Shown one piece after another: positions 24,389-24,390 of a stretch of DNA of 24,390 bases. Origin of the DNA: an uncultured Ignavibacteria bacterium (lineage in GTDB: Bacteria; Bacteroidota; Ignavibacteria; Tepidaquicellales; Tepidaquicellaceae). How positions within the stretch are numbered: position 1 is the stretch's first letter; the number at the start of each line of letters is the position of its first letter. Location of the stretch: the NCBI GenBank assembly GCA_937924675.1, contig CALEVL010000267.1:1-24390 (forward strand), given 5' to 3'. The position numbers and the translations under genes are program-made. Below the pieces are notes generated by a model. It was not told the origin of the DNA. It ran no database searches and was given only the letters and a program-made list of their open reading frames with translations.

Positions 24389-24390
24389 CA

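Noticed and set aside
1..24390. CRISPR arrays, insertion sequences, phage genes, toxin-antitoxin or defence systems
   Set aside because: Looked for regularly spaced repeats, transposase motifs and small gene pairs on both strands; none found.

Overview
The window looks like a chromosomal segment of a Bacteroidota/Chlorobiota-side bacterium, most likely an Ignavibacteria-type organism. Three things point there. One secreted protein carries a textbook type IX secretion (T9SS) type A sorting domain with the 'NYPNPFNPST' signature. Two very large secreted beta-helix proteins end in a Ca-binding 'HRNSIETW...DPNQDGTVDGAD' module of the kind common in that group. A PorD (DUF4835)-like T9SS component and a PorV/PorQ-like outer membrane protein sit at the right edge. 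Most start codons lack a Shine-Dalgarno sequence and the DNA is moderately AT-rich, which also fits. I assign nothing below that level.

Layout. 249-2051: long-chain acyl-CoA synthetase with a TTG start. 2169-4235 (-): secreted beta-helix protein. 4448-10096 (+): complex I genes nuoA and nuoB, then an unrelated T9SS cargo gene with its own terminator, then nuoC, nuoD, nuoE and nuoF. 10187-12025 (-): M28 metallopeptidase with a PDZ domain. 12026-12592: long gap without a gene. 12593-15793 (+): 1066-residue secreted Fn3/beta-helix protein, paralogous at its C-terminus to the 688-residue one. 16165-16830 (+): lipoprotein. 16854-17762 (-): HEAT-like (AlkD-like) repeat protein. 17901-18419 (+): an isolated nuoJ. 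18424-22520 (-): serS, an RmlD-like reductase, a PfkB-family kinase and an aldo/keto reductase, tightly packed and read towards the left. 22572-23396 (-): PorV/PorQ-like protein. 23471-24388 (+): PorD-like protein.

How it works together. The metabolic core is the NADH-input and connecting arm of respiratory complex I (NuoA-F) plus one membrane subunit (NuoJ). NuoG, H, I, K, L, M and N are not in the window, so complex I is encoded in at least three separate transcriptional blocks. The second theme is the cell surface: three large secreted proteins, a lipoprotein, a secreted peptidase and two genes tied to T9SS. The points most worth a second look are (i) the secreted gene plus terminator inserted inside the nuo cluster, (ii) the shared C-terminal dockerin-like module, which replaces the usual T9SS signal in two proteins and may be an alternative sorting or anchoring domain, (iii) a terminator hairpin embedded in the coding sequence of an oppositely oriented gene, and (iv) palindromes in the divergent intergenic regions. 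I did not find a defence system, CRISPR array, insertion sequence or RNA gene.
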